DNA from: Streptomyces sp. SAJ15
Lineage (GTDB): Bacteria; Actinomycetota; Actinomycetes; Streptomycetales; Streptomycetaceae
Length of the DNA: 64,000 bases
Direction of reading: 5' to 3'
Assembly: GCF_007595705.1 (NCBI RefSeq)
Contig: NZ_NISY01000002.1
Coordinates: forward strand, 124,001-188,000
Part shown: in pieces, positions 46,594 through 55,108 of the stretch
Layout of the letters: each line of letters begins with the position of its first letter
Numbering within the stretch: position 1 is the first letter of the stretch
Translations under genes and position numbers: made by a program
Notes under the pieces: generated by a model
What the model was told of the DNA's origin: nothing
The model's database searches: none
The model's input: the letters and a program-made list of their open reading frames with translations, nothing else

Positions 46594-48077
46594 GTAGTCG
46601 CTGGCCTGGCACGCGCGGTCTTACGCCGGAGCAGCTCCTTACCGCCGCGAGCCCTAACCGCCTCGTCTATGTAGAGGCGTTTCCCGGATCCGGGAAGACG
46701 ACCGTCTCCCAACAGCGCTTTGGCCTGCACCGCTTCGCGCGCACGACCGACCACCGGGCGGTTGTGGCGGTCAGCTTCACACGCTCGGCCACTGAGGAGA
46801 TACGTAGCCGCGTGCTTCGACAGTGGGGCCCTTCAGCCTTGGCGTGGCCCCATCGCATCATCACCCTCGACACCATCCTGAACGACCTACTCACCCACCT
46901 CCTGCGGTCTGGGGTCCTCCAGTGGCCAGGTGGCCACGAGGAGCTGGAGGTGCTGGACACATGGCGGACACACTTCCCCACCATCCGCACTACCGCGAAG
47001 CCCGCTCTCCGCCTCGTGGGCACCCAGGTCAGCACCACCTACCTATCTGAGCCGAAGCCGGACAACTACATAAAGCCGGCAGACTTCGCCACTACGGTCC
47101 ACGAAGGAAGGTGCACGCACGAGAACGTACGTGAGGTCCTGCACGCGGCCCTCCGCATTGACCGTATCCGCGCCCACGTGACGACCTACTTCGCCATGAC
47201 GATCAGGTCCCTACTCGTCGACGAGGTCTACGACGCGAACGAGCTGGACGTGGAGATCATTGGCATCGCGGCGGAAGCGGGACTGGCCGTCACTCTGGTG
47301 GGAGACCCCTGGCAAGCCCTCTACGCCTTTCGTGGCGCCCGTCCGCAGAGCGTGCGCCGGCTCATCGAGCTGCTGAAATTCGAGCGCCTCGAACTCCAGA
47401 CGTCGTTCAGATGGCAGGGCAGTACCGACCAGGCATCACTGGCACGCCGACTGCGCCGCAGGGAGCCGGTGGCGCTTCCCGCGGGTGCGGTACGAGACGT
47501 CGAAGTCGTCCTCGCACGGCGCTGGAAGACGCTGTGGGACGGGAGCCCCCACATCCTCCCGCTGGCCGTCAAGCAGCCATCAGGACCGTTCCAGGAGGCA
47601 GTGTGCACCTTGCTCCTGAACGAGCTAACCCAGAGTTCCTTTGGTCTGCCCGCCGCATTTCTCAGCGATGCTCGGTCCACACTGGGCATCGAAGAAGCTG
47701 AAACGTTCGAGAGGCTGCGTCCGGACCTAGAGACTGCTCTTCAGCGACTGGCGAGCCAGGACGACCTCGGCGAAGTCTGGACCGCCTTGACGGAGAGCGT
47801 GGTCGCGAAGACGCACTTCGAGCCGTCGGAGAGCCAGAAGCGGACACCGCGCAAGGCTCTCGGTAACCTGCGCTTGCGGTTGGAGGACGCGCAGGAGCGA
47901 CTTGTTCTCGGCCTGACGTGCCACCAGGCGAAGGGCAGGGAGTGGGCGAGGGTCGGGGTGAGACTGGAAGAGTCTGACGCCGCCGTGCTCCGAGAGGGGC
48001 TCGATCCCACCGACGAGGCTCACCGCTCGCTCTATGTCGCACTCACCAGGGCACGAGTCCGCAGTCTAGCGGTGTAA
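46590..48077 (+). CDS. gajB: UvrD/PcrA-like helicase, GajB-like
   Basis: This 495-residue SF1A helicase has Walker A FPGSGKTT (residues 31-38), motif Ia [15 protein letters not shown] and motif [15 protein letters not shown]. Motif III is [17 protein letters not shown], motif IV-like [10 protein letters not shown], motif [15 protein letters not shown] and motif [13 protein letters not shown]. Size matches GajB (about 490). It starts inside the stop codon of the OLD gene, so the two form one operon. In Gabija the helicase activates or assists the nuclease complex after sensing DNA ends; that role is known for the family and inferred here. Confidence 0.85.
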   Translation: MSSRWPGTRGLTPEQLLTAASPNRLVYVEAFPGSGKTTVSQQRFGLHRFARTTDHRAVVAVSFTRSATEEIRSRVLRQWGPSALAWPHRIITLDTILNDLLTHLLRSGVLQWPGGHEELEVLDTWRTHFPTIRTTAKPALRLVGTQVSTTYLSEPKPDNYIKPADFATTVHEGRCTHENVREVLHAALRIDRIRAHVTTYFAMTIRSLLVDEVYDANELDVEIIGIAAEAGLAVTLVGDPWQALYAFRGARPQSVRRLIELLKFERLELQTSFRWQGSTDQASLARRLRRREPVALPAGAVRDVEVVLARRWKTLWDGSPHILPLAVKQPSGPFQEAVCTLLLNELTQSSFGLPAAFLSDARSTLGIEEAETFERLRPDLETALQRLASQDDLGEVWTALTESVVAKTHFEPSESQKRTPRKALGNLRLRLEDAQERLVLGLTCHQAKGREWARVGVRLEESDAAVLREGLDPTDEAHRSLYVALTRARVRSLAV

Positions 48078-48599
48078 ACGGAGGGTAGCTTGCAGGACCA
48101 AGGACGGTCCTGATCGCGACGCCGTGCCAGGTCGCTGGTGCGAGCCTCCCCCAGAGACCGTTGGGAGTACCGTCCAACGCCGGCATTCGTTGGCCTTTCT
48201 GCAATCGTACGGCGCTGCGCGTGACGCTCGTTTGACGCTCCGACGGCCCAAACGGCCACTCAAAGAGCTGAAAAAGGGTCTCTGACCTGGGCTTTCTCTT
48301 CGCTCCACATGACGTGACGTCTTTCCGATGACGCACCATGTGGAGTACGTGGCGGTGCTGGAGCCGGTGAAGTAGGGGGGGCTGACCTACGGTTTTGTGC
48401 GCGCGCATTTATGTGTGGTGTGGGCGTTACGGGCGATATCTTGACGCCGAAATGACGCTCACGATCGCTCATTTTACGTTCGTTCTGATGGAGCGTCACC
48501 TGGCTGATCTGCAGGTCATGCTGGGGGGAGGCGCGACCGGCAAGGGCCAGGCCCGCATCGCGGGCCCGGCCGACGCCAGGTCGCCGGATCGAGCAGCCG
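48078..48599. other. Junction region between islands 1 and 2
   Basis: This stretch of 522 bp is non-coding. It holds a TGACGCTC pair with 11-bp spacing at 48222 and 48233, the att-like copy B (48321-48367), and the sequence TGGGCGTTACGGGCGATATC (48421-48440) also found after copy A. A further TGACGCTC lies at 48453 and an inverted copy (GAGCGTCA) at 48491. The same set of elements marks the left end of island 1. Confidence 0.65.
48321..48367 (+). repeat. att-like repeat, copy B
   Basis: This is a 46/47 match to 29591-29637. In frame it encodes FPMTHHVEYVAVLEPVK and a TAG stop at 48373-48375, a complete alternative C-terminus for the methyltransferase. It is therefore a gene-end duplicate of the sort left by site-specific integration, here marking the boundary between islands 1 and 2. 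Confidence 0.75.
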
Positions 48600-48893
48600 T
48601 CAGGTCACCGGATCGAGGAAGGTCAGCACCGAGGCATCCTCCTCGATCAGCGGGGCGAGTGCGGTGTTGAAGGGGCTGCCGTACGGGGCCTTCAGGTGCG
48701 TCTGGAAAGCGTCCTCGTCCCGGTACACCTCGAAGATCCAGAAGGCGCGCGGGTCGGCTGTCTTGGTGTAGACGTCGAAGGCGAGGTTGCCTTCTTCCTC
48801 GCGCACCTTCAGGGCGTAGTCCCCGATCAGGCGGGCGACCTCGTCGTGCACTCCCTCGCGTGCGGTGAACTCGGCGAGCAGGGTCTTCTTCAC
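48600..48893 (-). CDS. Antibiotic biosynthesis monooxygenase (ABM) family protein
   Basis: This 97-residue dimeric alpha-beta barrel (ferredoxin-like) protein reads KKTLLAEFTAREGVHDEVAR, then EEEGNLAFDVYTKTADPRAF and WIFEVYRDEDAFQTHLKAPY. The family includes LsrG/YgiN-type quinone or aldehyde-handling enzymes and small monooxygenases. The GTG at 48893 starts 29 bp after the levanase stop, so it may be co-transcribed with the levanase and kinase genes. Its role in fructan metabolism is not evident. Confidence 0.8.
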   Translation of the reverse strand: MKKTLLAEFTAREGVHDEVARLIGDYALKVREEEGNLAFDVYTKTADPRAFWIFEVYRDEDAFQTHLKAPYGSPFNTALAPLIEEDASVLTFLDPVT

Positions 48894-48922
48894 GGTCTTG
48901 TGTCCTTGTCGGTCGTGGGGCG

Positions 48923-51484
48923 TCAGTTGTGGGCGGAGTCGAGGTGCCAGACGACGGCCTTGTCCAGCTTCACCGACCCGTTCTCCGCGAAGACCTGCAC
49001 GCCCTGGCTGGCGGGGTCGGGGAAGATCTGGTCGGTGATGGCGGCTTCGCCTCTGCCGCCGAAGACCTCGACCGACGACCAGTCGACGAGGATCCGCAGT
49101 TTCACCTTGCCGTTGTCGACCTTCAGCGGTGCGGTCTGGACGCCGGGGAAGGTGCTGTTGAAGTCGACGGCGCCGGAGTGGGCGCGGTCGACGTACAGCT
49201 CCTGTGGCGTGGTGTCGTAGCCGATGACGGTCTCCTCCCCCCTGGCTCCGGTGCGCACCTTCAGGCCGAACCGGTCGGCGTCCTTGAGGGAGAAGGTCGC
49301 CTCGATGTCGAGGGCCTTGCCCTGGGCCGCGGGGCCGATCAAGGTCTTGGAGGTGTTCTCGACGGTGACGTCGGTCGCGGACGCCGGGTGCCCCTGCCGC
49401 AGGGACGTCACGCTGTTCACGGGCCGGCTGGTCAGCCGGACGCGGCCGTCGACGGTGCGCAGGGCCATCTCCCGGGGGATGCTCTGCATGCCACGCCAGG
49501 GTGACGTGGGGATGGCGCCGCTGTAGTCCCAGTTGTTCATCCAACCGATCATGTACCGCTTGCCACCCGGTGCGTTCTCCCAGGACACCGCGGCGTAGTA
49601 GTCCTTGCCGTAGTCGGCCCAGTCGGCGCGCTGTGCGGCGGATTTCGCGGGGGTGTCGGCGGTGGTGAACTGGTCGGCGAGGAGGTGGCCCCCGCCGGCG
49701 GTGTTCATGTCGACGATCTGGATCTGTGCCTTCTTGCCGACGTAGGGGCGCGTGTCGAAGGAGGCCCAGTCCAGAGTCTCGCTGTTGGAGCCGGTCGTGC
49801 TGCGGACGATCTTTCCGTCGACGATCAGGTTGACGGAGGTCTCCTGGGAAACGGGTTGGGCCTGGGTGTCCGAGAGCATGATGTGGTCGACGTTGATGTG
49901 GCCCCAGCCGCCGGTGTTGTCGTCGACGATTCTGATCTGCGCCTTCTTGCCCGCGAGGTCCTTGACGTCCCAGGAGGCCCAGTTGAGTGCTTCGGCGTCC
50001 TGTCCGGTGGTGCTGTGGACCGCCTGGCCGTCGACGAGGAGCTCGACGGCGGTCAGGTTGTCGCAGCCGGCGGGGTGGTTGCCGCCGCCGACAAGGAAGT
50101 TGACGTAGTCCTTGTCGATGGTGAATTCCGGCGAGGTGAGGGTGCCCGTTGTGGAGTCGCCGTTCAGGTAGCTGTTGACCAGGCCGCTTCCCCGGTAGCC
50201 GGATAACTCCTGCTGGTTGGGGAGGGTGCCAGTGGCGGGTGCGGCGCCGAAGGCGTTCCCGGTGGTCGTCCAGTCGTCGTACGTGCCGCCCTCGAAGTCG
50301 GCTATGACCGTGCCCGCGGGCGGCTCTCCCTGCTCCATGACGGTGCCGTCCACGTGCGGGTGCCGGCCCCCACCGACCTTGAAGTTCAGGTACTTGTTGA
50401 CCACCGTGAAGGAGGGCGAGGTCAGGGTGCCGGTGCTGCCGTCGCCCGAGTGGAAGCTGTTGGCGAGGCCCTGGCCGTCAAACCCGTCGACCGTGGTCTG
50501 GCCGTCCACCGCCCCGGCTGCCGGCGCCAGACCGAACGCGGTGCCCGTGGCCGTCCACGATCCGAAGTCCGTGCCCTCGAAGTCCTGCACCATCGTGCCG
50601 GTGGGCGGGATGTAGCTGCCTTTGTCCTCGGCGGTGAACTTCTTGCCGTCGAAGTCTCCGATGAAGTACTGGGCGGCCGAACCCCCGGCGATACCGCCGG
50701 GGTTGATGTTGACGACAAGGACCCACTTGATCTTCTTCGGGTCCCCGTCGACCGCGAGGGGGAACAGGTCAGGGCATTCCCATACGCCGCCCGTAGCGCC
50801 GGCCGGCCCGAAGTCGCTCTGCGCTGTCCAGTCCTTGAGGTTCCTGGACGTGTAGAACCGCACCTTGTGCTCGGCGGACAGTGACACCGTCATCAGCCAG
50901 CTCTGCGTCGGCGCGTACCACTGGACCTTGGGGTCGCGGAAGTCCTTGGAGCCGATGTCGATGACCGGATTGCCCTGGTACTTGGTCCAGGTGCGGCCGC
51001 GATCGGTGCTGTACGCGAGCGACTGCGCCTGGAAGCCCGAGTCCTTGGCGTGGCTCGTGTAGATCGCCACCATGGCCGGGTCCTGCTCCGTGCCGAACCC
51101 GGTGGTGTTGTTCCAGTCGACGACCGCACTGCCGGAGAACACCATCTCCTTGGCGTCGTGCGACAGGGCGAGCGGCAACTCCTTCCAGTGTGTGAGGTCC
51201 TGGCTCACCGCATGCCCCCAGGACATGTCTCCCCAGGAGTTGCCGTTGGGGTTGTACTGGTAGAAGAGGTGGTACTCGCCCTTGTAGTACACAAGGCCGT
51301 TGGGGTCGTTCATCCAGTTCTTCTCCGGTGTGAAGTGGAACTGGGGCCGGTAGGTCTCGGAGTACGGCGCGGTGTCGGCGGCCACGGCCTGAGGGGCCGG
51401 CGGCGCTGCGGCCAGGGCGCAGACGGTCGCCACCGCCGCGATCATCCGCACGCGGGCGCGCCGGGATACACGTCCAGAGCTCAT
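48923..51484 (-). CDS. Secreted GH32 levanase/fructanase with two inserted repeat modules
   Basis: This 853-residue protein has a Tat/Sec-like signal (RRARVRMIAAVATVCALAAA, cleavage near AVAAD). The GH32 triad is present: nucleophile Asp in WMNDPNG, FRDPKV, and acid/base Glu in WECPDLF. After residue about 320 the catalytic fold is interrupted by two related modules of about 85 residues (FEGTDFGSWTATGTAFG and FEGGTYDDWTTTGNAFG, each ending VGGGRHP/VGGGNHP) and a further pair of beta-segments. The GH32 sequence then resumes (MIGWMNNWDYSGAIPTSPWR) and ends in the C-terminal beta-sandwich (VDWSSVEVFGGRGE). It should release fructose from levan or inulin outside the cell. Operators lie at 51595-51624. 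Confidence 0.93.
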   Translation of the reverse strand: MSSGRVSRRARVRMIAAVATVCALAAAPPAPQAVAADTAPYSETYRPQFHFTPEKNWMNDPNGLVYYKGEYHLFYQYNPNGNSWGDMSWGHAVSQDLTHWKELPLALSHDAKEMVFSGSAVVDWNNTTGFGTEQDPAMVAIYTSHAKDSGFQAQSLAYSTDRGRTWTKYQGNPVIDIGSKDFRDPKVQWYAPTQSWLMTVSLSAEHKVRFYTSRNLKDWTAQSDFGPAGATGGVWECPDLFPLAVDGDPKKIKWVLVVNINPGGIAGGSAAQYFIGDFDGKKFTAEDKGSYIPPTGTMVQDFEGTDFGSWTATGTAFGLAPAAGAVDGQTTVDGFDGQGLANSFHSGDGSTGTLTSPSFTVVNKYLNFKVGGGRHPHVDGTVMEQGEPPAGTVIADFEGGTYDDWTTTGNAFGAAPATGTLPNQQELSGYRGSGLVNSYLNGDSTTGTLTSPEFTIDKDYVNFLVGGGNHPAGCDNLTAVELLVDGQAVHSTTGQDAEALNWASWDVKDLAGKKAQIRIVDDNTGGWGHINVDHIMLSDTQAQPVSQETSVNLIVDGKIVRSTTGSNSETLDWASFDTRPYVGKKAQIQIVDMNTAGGGHLLADQFTTADTPAKSAAQRADWADYGKDYYAAVSWENAPGGKRYMIGWMNNWDYSGAIPTSPWRGMQSIPREMALRTVDGRVRLTSRPVNSVTSLRQGHPASATDVTVENTSKTLIGPAAQGKALDIEATFSLKDADRFGLKVRTGARGEETVIGYDTTPQELYVDRAHSGAVDFNSTFPGVQTAPLKVDNGKVKLRILVDWSSVEVFGGRGEAAITDQIFPDPASQGVQVFAENGSVKLDKAVVWHLDSAHN

Positions 51485-51594
51485 GGTGTCTCCTGTCCTG
51501 CGGCCGTCCACCGGCGGAGCCTGCGGCTCAGGCGTGGACCGACCGGAACGTGACGCCCTGGCCGACGGCGTCGTCCCACGCTGCCGACCAAGGG

Positions 51595-51624
51595 TGTCAT
51601 CGTTGACTTGTGTCATCGATGACA
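51595..51624. promoter_or_regulatory. Paired LacI-type operators upstream of the levanase gene
   Basis: TGTCATCGTTGACT (51595-51608) and the perfect palindrome TGTCATCGATGACA (51611-51624) lie 16 bp apart, start to start. They end about 110 bp before the levanase start on the minus strand. The first box is the exact reverse complement of a box at 52861-52874. They are likely bound by the LacI-family regulator encoded at 56016. Confidence 0.8.
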
Positions 51625-51705
51625 TCGAGTGGTCCGATGATGAGCGGGATCCGGCCGACACGTCAACGGTCCGGGCGGGATTGCCCGGCACGGGCTGCCC
51701 GCGCG

Positions 51706-52668
51706 TCAGACGCCACCGGCCGTCGCGAACTGCTCCAACTGGCTCCGCCACGGCGGGTTGGGGCCGACGGCGGAGCAGGTCAGGGCCGCGACGCGGGTGG
51801 CGAACCGGCAGGCTTCCGCGACATCTTCGAGGCCGACACCGGCCAAACGGCCGCCGAGGAGTCCGCGGTTGCCCAGGTGGTGCAGCAGCCCGGCCGTGAA
51901 GGAATCCCCCGCGCCGACCGTGTCGACCACCCGTGTGGCCACCGCGGGCAGTCGGAGTCGCTCGTCGTCGAGCGAGGCCAGGGCGCCCTCGGCGCCGAGC
52001 GTGATCACGACGAGGCGGACCCCGGCGGCGTGCCAGGTGTTGCACGCCTGCTCGGGCGGGGTGCCCGGCAGGAGCAGCTCCAGGTCGTCCTCGCTCAGCC
52101 GCAGGATGTCGGCGAGGCCGCACCAGCGCGTCAGCCGGTCGCGGTAGACCTCGGGGCGCACCAGCAGCGGCCGGACGTTGGGGTCGATGCTGACGGTGGT
52201 CTGCCGAGAGGCCGCTGCCAGGAACTCCTCGATGACCGCCCCGCCGGGTTCCCGGACCAGAGCCAGTGACCCGGTGTGCACACACGCCGTCTCGGACAGG
52301 TCCACCCTCGCCAGTTCCCCCTGGGTCCACTGCCAGTCGGCCGTGTTCTGCGCATGGAAGGAGTACGCGGCCTGCCCCTGGGCGTCCAGCTCCGCCACGG
52401 CCAGCGTGCTGGGCTCGCCGGCGGCGACGGCGCACGACAGGTCCACGCCGGATGCCTCCAGATGCGCCCGGAACAGGCGGCCGAACACGTCCCCGGACAA
52501 GCGCGCGAGGAAGCGGGCCGGGGTGTCGAGGCGGGCCAGAGCCACCGCCGTGTTCGCGGGTCCGCCGCCCGGCAGCACCCGCAGGGCGAGTTCGCTCGAG
52601 GTGTTCGCCGGTTCGGTGAAGGCGTCTGCGACGCACTCTCCCAGAACGGTGATCTGACGCGGGCTCAT
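51706..52668 (-). CDS. PfkB-family sugar kinase, probable fructokinase
   Basis: This 320-residue ribokinase-fold enzyme has signature 1 GGGPANTAVALARLDTPARF and signature 2 DTVGAGDSFTAGLLHHLG with the catalytic Asp. The context of a levanase and a sugar ABC importer makes fructose the likely substrate, giving fructose-6-phosphate. It is transcribed toward the levanase gene. The promoter must lie in the 266-bp gap that it shares with the binding-protein gene, which holds the second operator pair. Confidence 0.88.
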   Translation of the reverse strand: MSPRQITVLGECVADAFTEPANTSSELALRVLPGGGPANTAVALARLDTPARFLARLSGDVFGRLFRAHLEASGVDLSCAVAAGEPSTLAVAELDAQGQAAYSFHAQNTADWQWTQGELARVDLSETACVHTGSLALVREPGGAVIEEFLAAASRQTTVSIDPNVRPLLVRPEVYRDRLTRWCGLADILRLSEDDLELLLPGTPPEQACNTWHAAGVRLVVITLGAEGALASLDDERLRLPAVATRVVDTVGAGDSFTAGLLHHLGNRGLLGGRLAGVGLEDVAEACRFATRVAALTCSAVGPNPPWRSQLEQFATAGGV

Positions 52669-52844
52669 GGGCTGCTCTCTCTCGGAAAGGTTCGGAAGGG
52701 CTCGGAAAGACCGGGCAAGGGCGGCGCGGCGACGCGGCCGCTGACCGGCTGCGCGGAGAACGAGGCTACGGACGTTGCCGATTTGTGACGAGGCGAAGGC
52801 ATTGACGTTGCCGGGATCCGGAGTCCATCATCCTCGCCAGGCAG

Positions 52845-52874
52845 TGTCAACGATGACATAAGTCAACGATGACA
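52845..52874. promoter_or_regulatory. Paired LacI-type operators between kinase and transporter genes
   Basis: TGTCAACGATGACA (52845-52858) and AGTCAACGATGACA (52861-52874) are again 16 bp apart, start to start. They share the core of the boxes upstream of the levanase gene. They lie 60 bp before the binding-protein start and about 180 bp before the divergent kinase start, so one repressor could control both directions. Confidence 0.8.
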
Positions 52875-52934
52875 CCCCGAGCGGCATGCTCTCCTCCCCA
52901 TCCCGTGCCGCTCGCTATCCCACAGGAGCCGATC

Positions 52935-53951
52935 ATGTCTCGCACTACTCGCCTGTCCTCCTCCCTGCTCAGAGCCGCCGCGGCCACGGTCGTCGCGGCC
53001 CTCACCCTGACGGCCTGCGGCTCCGGCTCCGGAACGGGCTCCACGAGCTCCGGCTCGGGCGGCGTCAAGGTCGGCCTGATCACCAAGACCGACACCAACC
53101 CGTTCTTCGTGAAGATGAAGGAGGGCGCGGAGAAGGCCGCCAAGGAGAACGGTGCCGAACTGTCCACCGCCGCAGGAAAGTTCGACGGGGACAATGCCGG
53201 ACAGGTCACCGCCATCGAGAACATGGTCGCCGCCGGGGTGAAGGGCATCCTGATCACCCCGAGCGACTCCAAAGCGATCGTGCCCGCGATCCAGAAGGCC
53301 CGGGCCAAGGGCGTCCTGGTCATCGCCCTCGACTCCCCGACCGACCCCGAGAGCGCGGTCGACGCCCTCTTCGCCACCGACAACGTGAAGGCCGGCGAGC
53401 TGATCGGCGAGTACGCCAAGGCTGCCATGAAGGGCAAGAGCGCGAAGATCGCCACCCTCGACCTGGCGCCGGGCGTCTCCGTCGGTGTCCAGCGCCACGA
53501 CGGTTTCCTGAAGGGCTTCGGCGCCACCGACAAGGACATCCTCTGTGCCCAGGACACCGGTGGCGATCAGGCCAAGGGACAGACGGCGATGGAGAACTGT
53601 CTCCAGAAGGAACCCGGCATCAATGTCGTCTACACCGTCAACGAGCCGGCTGCGCTGGGTGTCTACACCGCGCTCAAGGCCAAGGGCCGGGAGAAGGACG
53701 TCCTGATCGTCTCCGTCGACGGCGGCTGCACCGGCACCCAGGCCGTCAAGGACGGCAAGATCGCCGCCACTTCCCAGCAGTACCCGCTGAAGATGGCCGC
53801 CGAGGGCGTCAAGGCCGTCGTGACGTACGCCAAGGACGGCAAGAAGGCGTCCGGTTACACCGACACGGGCGTCACCCTGATCACCGACAAGACGCAGGCC
53901 GGGGTCACGTCCAAGGACACCGCCTACGGCCTGGAGAACTGCTGGGGCTGA
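52935..53951 (+). CDS. Sugar ABC transporter substrate-binding lipoprotein
   Basis: This 338-residue periplasmic-binding-protein-like lipoprotein has a signal peptide with lipobox LTAC (lipidated Cys28), a Gly/Ser linker and a type 1 sugar-binding fold: VGLITKTDTNPFFVKMKEGA, VAAGVKGILITPSD and VYTVNEPAALGVYTALKAKG. The fold and the three-gene layout match fructose/ribose-type importers. The ATG at 52935 has an AGGAGCC site. It is separated from the permease by a strong hairpin. Confidence 0.92.
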   Translation: MSRTTRLSSSLLRAAAATVVAALTLTACGSGSGTGSTSSGSGGVKVGLITKTDTNPFFVKMKEGAEKAAKENGAELSTAAGKFDGDNAGQVTAIENMVAAGVKGILITPSDSKAIVPAIQKARAKGVLVIALDSPTDPESAVDALFATDNVKAGELIGEYAKAAMKGKSAKIATLDLAPGVSVGVQRHDGFLKGFGATDKDILCAQDTGGDQAKGQTAMENCLQKEPGINVVYTVNEPAALGVYTALKAKGREKDVLIVSVDGGCTGTQAVKDGKIAATSQQYPLKMAAEGVKAVVTYAKDGKKASGYTDTGVTLITDKTQAGVTSKDTAYGLENCWG

Positions 53952-53992
53952 GCCGCCCCGAGGACCGTACGACACCGCCTGTCCCCTCAGCG

Positions 53993-54032
53993 GGGTGGCC
54001 GTCCCTTCCGGCTGACCGGGGGACGGCCACCC
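53993..54032 (+). terminator. Intercistronic hairpin after the binding-protein gene
   Basis: A 13-bp perfect stem (GGGTGGCCGTCCC and its complement at 54020-54032) lies between the binding-protein and permease genes. As in other ABC operons it probably gives partial termination or 3' protection, so that binding protein is made in excess. Confidence 0.65.
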
Positions 54033-54094
54033 GCTCGTCCTCTTGTCCTCCGCCAAGGAAGGACAACGACTTCTGTTTCCGACAAGGACTTCGC

Positions 54095-55108
54095 ATGACC
54101 GCCACGTCCACGCCCCCGGGCACATCCTCGCCGTACGCTGGCCTCACAGCACCGACCACGGTTCGCAGACTGCTCACGGCGCCGACCACCGGCCCCCTGG
54201 TCGCCCTCCTCCTGGCCTGCGCCTTCTTCTCGCTCTCGACCGAACAGTTCCTCACCGGCGGGAACTTCTCGCTGATCGTCCAGCAGGTCATGGTCGTCGG
54301 CACTCTCGCCATCGGCCAGACCCTGATCATCCTCACGGCGGGCATCGACCTCTCCTGCGGTGCCGTGATGGCGTTCGGAAGCATCGTGATCGCCAAGATG
54401 GCCGCCGAGGGCTCCCTGCCCCCGCTCGTCGCCATCGCGCTGGGCATCACCGTCTGCGGTGGCTTCGGGCTGCTCAACGGGCTGCTGGTGCAGAAGATCC
54501 CGCTGCCGCCGTTCATCGTCACCCTCGGAATGCTGAACGTGGCGTTCGCGCTGACCCACATCTACTCCGAGGAGCAGACGGTCACGAACCTGCCCGGCCC
54601 GCTGACAGCCCTCGGCGAGACCTTCCCGCTCGGCCACACCGACATCACCTACGGCTCCGTGGTCACCATCGCCCTGTTCCTGCTTCTCGCCTACGCGTTG
54701 AGCAGCACCGGCTGGGGCCGGCACGTCTACGCCCTGGGCAACAGCCAGGAAGCGGCACGACTGAACGGCATCCGCACCTCGCGCCTGACCATAGGCATCT
54801 ACACGGTGGCGGGTCTGCTGTACGGCATAGCCGCCCTGCTGCTCATCTCCCGCACCGGAGTCGGCGACCCGCAGGCCGGCCAGACCGACAACCTCGACAG
54901 CATCACCGCCGTGGTCCTCGGCGGCACCAGCCTCTTTGGCGGACGCGGTTCGGTCCTGGGCACCTTCATCGGCGTCCTCATCGTCGGTGTCTTCCGCAAC
55001 GGTCTACAGCTGATGGGCGTCGCCTCCATCTATCAGACGCTGATCACCGGCGTCCTGGTGATTCTCGCGGTGACCGTCGACCAGATCTCCCGGAAGAAGG
55101 CCCGATGA
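54095..55108 (+). CDS. Sugar ABC transporter permease
   Basis: This 337-residue BPD_transp_2 (RbsC-type) permease has about 8-10 helices, with the typical IGQTLIILTAGIDLSCGAVM, the GNSQEAARLNGIRTSRLTIG cytoplasmic coupling loop and the GGTSLFGGRGSVLGTFIG motif. The ATG at 54095 follows the intercistronic hairpin. It overlaps the ATPase gene by 4 bp. A single permease gene implies a homodimer. Confidence 0.92.
   Translation: MTATSTPPGTSSPYAGLTAPTTVRRLLTAPTTGPLVALLLACAFFSLSTEQFLTGGNFSLIVQQVMVVGTLAIGQTLIILTAGIDLSCGAVMAFGSIVIAKMAAEGSLPPLVAIALGITVCGGFGLLNGLLVQKIPLPPFIVTLGMLNVAFALTHIYSEEQTVTNLPGPLTALGETFPLGHTDITYGSVVTIALFLLLAYALSSTGWGRHVYALGNSQEAARLNGIRTSRLTIGIYTVAGLLYGIAALLLISRTGVGDPQAGQTDNLDSITAVVLGGTSLFGGRGSVLGTFIGVLIVGVFRNGLQLMGVASIYQTLITGVLVILAVTVDQISRKKAR

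Noticed and set aside
29655..48320. Integrase or replication genes of an ICE in island 1
   Set aside because: I looked for tyrosine or serine recombinase, Xis, Rep and TraB motifs in all frames of the protein-coding stretches and saw none.
48923..51481. Plus-strand long frames opposite the levanase gene (for example 49685-50206)
   Set aside because: They are mirror-frame artefacts of high-GC coding DNA; the minus strand carries the complete GH32 triad and signal peptide.
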